Below the pieces are notes generated by a model. It did no database searches. It worked only from the letters and a program-made list of their open reading frames with translations, and had not been told where the DNA came from. From contig CAJUCI010000020.1 in the NCBI GenBank assembly GCA_910584825.1, forward strand, positions 1 through 49,637: DNA of 49,637 nt, written 5' to 3'. This document shows positions 48,154 to 49,637 of the stretch, one piece after another. Position 1 is the stretch's first letter. Each line of letters starts with the position of its first letter. The position numbers and the translations under genes were made by a program. The DNA is from an uncultured Duncaniella sp. Lineage in GTDB: Bacteria; Bacteroidota; Bacteroidia; Bacteroidales; Muribaculaceae.

Positions 48154-49637
48154 TTATTGCCAATAGTTTCCTTTCGGATTCTTGTGCCAGTGGCCGTTGT
48201 TCTCGGGGTCTTTGCACCAGCCTGTGAAACCCTCGTAGACATCTACGATGAATGTGTTCTCGGTAGGCCAATACCAAGAATAGGGCACGCATATCATCTG
48301 AGGAGCCTTGCCAATAAGCTCGGGATTCTTGTTGCTGTTGATAGTACCGGGGCTGCTGGCCTCAATGATTTCCTCTTTATCGGGGTAAATTACACCTACA
48401 GCGAATCCGCCCATATTGTCTTTCTCATTGCATGCCATAGTGAAGCCGTTGGGTACTTCGATTCTTGCAGTCTTACCTTCGGCGCGGAATGAAGAAGCGT
48501 TGATTACCTTGCTGTGGTGATGGTCGCCAAACCATTTATGGAACTCGGCATCAGTGCCTTCGGGAGCTATGCGCTTGCGTACACCGTCCTTCTCGAAGTA
48601 GACATACACGGGGAGAGTACCGCCTGAGGCGAGAGCCTTGACCTTGACATATGATTTCATGTCATCACCTTCGCCCTCAGTTGTAACGGCTGACACGCTG
48701 AACACTACGTCATTGAAGTCGAAGTCATTCGTACCCAAGTCCTCGCAAGCGATAATCCACTGCCACTCCTCGGGTTCGGGTTTAGGCTTGTCCTCGTCAA
48801 CGAATTCATCATCATCAGGGACAGACTGTTCATCAACCATAAATAGAATGTCATTGAAATCGGCTGCTTGTGTACCCCAGTCTTCGAAACTAAAGAAGGT
48901 GCGGGTTATTACATCGCCTTCACCTACAGTAGTTGTAGTATGGAAGTATGATGCAGTCGTGAAATTCCCATCCTGATGTACGCCAGTTTTCGAATCGTTA
49001 AGATTCCAGCCTGTTGTCGTTGCATCGGGCTTTGATTGATATCCGTTATTCTCTTTATCAGTGTTAAAGATACTGTTCGGGTCTGACTGATTAAGTCGTG
49101 CATTTGAATAGCAGCGATGGTATATTTTCGGGTCATATATCGAACCTGTAACATCGATATAAAGACCGAATTGAGTACCTTCCGGGAGATTTACAGTTAT
49201 ACCTTTTGTACGAATATAGGGTGATGAGCCGGGATGACTCGGCTGTTCATTGGCCAATGCCCATTTGGTTGGGTCGCCTTCGTATTCACCGGGCGTATAA
49301 TATTCAGCCGGGATACCCGGAGTGTACTCGGCAATATAAAGAGTCATTTCAGGTTGGCTATAGGCATTGGCTCCTTCGGTGATTTTATAGGACTTTACAA
49401 CCTTGCCAATATGATACTCTGGATTAGGATTTATTTCCGTATCAAGAGCTTTTTTATAGTAGGCATTGAAGCATTTTTCAGCAGCCTCCTTGAATACTCT
49501 ATTTTTTTCTGCGATAACCTCTTCCGAATCTTTGCCGGAGATTTCAGTATAGTCTGAAGGCAAATAAGATTTAAGGTTTTCAGGGGACACGGGCAAATGT
49601 CCGTGGCTGAGCTTAACCAAATATTGTTGATACCCGG
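48154..49637 (-). CDS. DUF4842 / LruC-domain surface protein, 5' end outside the window
   Basis: The frame is open to the window end, so the N-terminus is missing; about 494 residues are visible. The C-terminal region contains two copies of a DUF4842/LruC-type motif, EDWGTQAADFNDILFMVD and EDLGTNDFDFNDVVFSV, which have the Asp/Asn-rich, calcium-loop look of this family. A preceding segment (IYDPKIYHRCYSNARLNQSDPNS, RTFFSFEDWG) suggests beta-sandwich repeats. Such proteins are usually large surface or secreted proteins of Bacteroidota, often cell-attached; function is unknown. The codon usage is more AT-rich in the upstream half than in neighbouring genes. Confidence 0.75.
   Translation of the reverse strand, partial: GYQQYLVKLSHGHLPVSPENLKSYLPSDYTEISGKDSEEVIAEKNRVFKEAAEKCFNAYYKKALDTEINPNPEYHIGKVVKSYKITEGANAYSQPEMTLYIAEYTPGIPAEYYTPGEYEGDPTKWALANEQPSHPGSSPYIRTKGITVNLPEGTQFGLYIDVTGSIYDPKIYHRCYSNARLNQSDPNSIFNTDKENNGYQSKPDATTTGWNLNDSKTGVHQDGNFTTASYFHTTTTVGEGDVITRTFFSFEDWGTQAADFNDILFMVDEQSVPDDDEFVDEDKPKPEPEEWQWIIACEDLGTNDFDFNDVVFSVSAVTTEGEGDDMKSYVKVKALASGGTLPVYVYFEKDGVRKRIAPEGTDAEFHKWFGDHHHSKVINASSFRAEGKTARIEVPNGFTMACNEKDNMGGFAVGVIYPDKEEIIEASSPGTINSNKNPELIGKAPQMICVPYSWYWPTENTFIVDVYEGFTGWCKDPENNGHWHKNPKGNYWQ

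Overview
The window looks like a chromosomal segment from a gut Bacteroidales bacterium, most plausibly of the Muribaculaceae or a near relative (the family is an inference). Support comes from several Bacteroidota-typical families (DUF4294, DUF4876, DUF6850, DUF3943, PCMD, DUF4842/LruC, GlmU-like nucleotidyltransferase), from TonB-dependent receptors, from the Bacteroidota -7 promoter word TAnnTTTG in front of many genes, from the near absence of Shine-Dalgarno sites, and from GC-rich third codon positions. No rRNA, tRNA, CRISPR array, transposase or phage gene was seen.

Layout. 1-6 kb, minus strand: a compact unit GlmU-like transferase - aminotransferase - U32 peptidase/tRNA hydroxylase - topoisomerase IV subunit B. 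6-13.7 kb: secreted pectin and plant-glycan enzymes (GH28 on minus; CE8 and GH3 on plus) flanking a divergent, short DXS-like enzyme. 13.7-20.5 kb: a small membrane protein, then on minus rsmA-mgtE, an unexplained structured region, and nadB with a DUF4294 protein and an unknown protein. 20.6-26.6 kb, minus: a lipoprotein and TonB receptor pair, a POT peptide transporter, and an AlkD-like HEAT protein. 26.7-30.2 kb, plus: a 48-residue membrane protein, an OmpA lipoprotein, tsaD, cinA. 30.4-31.8 kb, minus: a histidine-kinase-like gene that is frameshifted and lacks the phospho-acceptor histidine. 32.1-42.6 kb, plus: TonB receptor - DUF4876 lipoprotein - DUF6850 barrel, followed by two tandem gingipain-like (C25, caspase-fold) secreted proteins. 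42.9 kb to the end: a DUF3943 protein, a phosphoethanolamine transferase, an Omp85-type barrel, a PCMD protein and the 3' part of a DUF4842/LruC surface protein.

How it works together. Most of the accessory content is cell-envelope machinery for capturing polymers: pectin enzymes in one block, and in another a receptor, a surface lipoprotein, a barrel and two putative cysteine peptidases that could serve peptide, haem or metal acquisition (inference). A 20-bp perfect two-arm operator lies between the defective kinase gene and the receptor operon, which suggests two-component control.

The most striking non-coding signal is a set of intergenic palindromes. Four loci carry one family whose 41-43 nt arms are built from tandem 9-nt words (consensus GACAnAAGN). 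The words differ between loci, but the differences are mirrored in the opposite arm. Other gaps hold analogous palindromes made of different short words, tandem mini-hairpins with compensatory changes, and a three-level nested palindrome.
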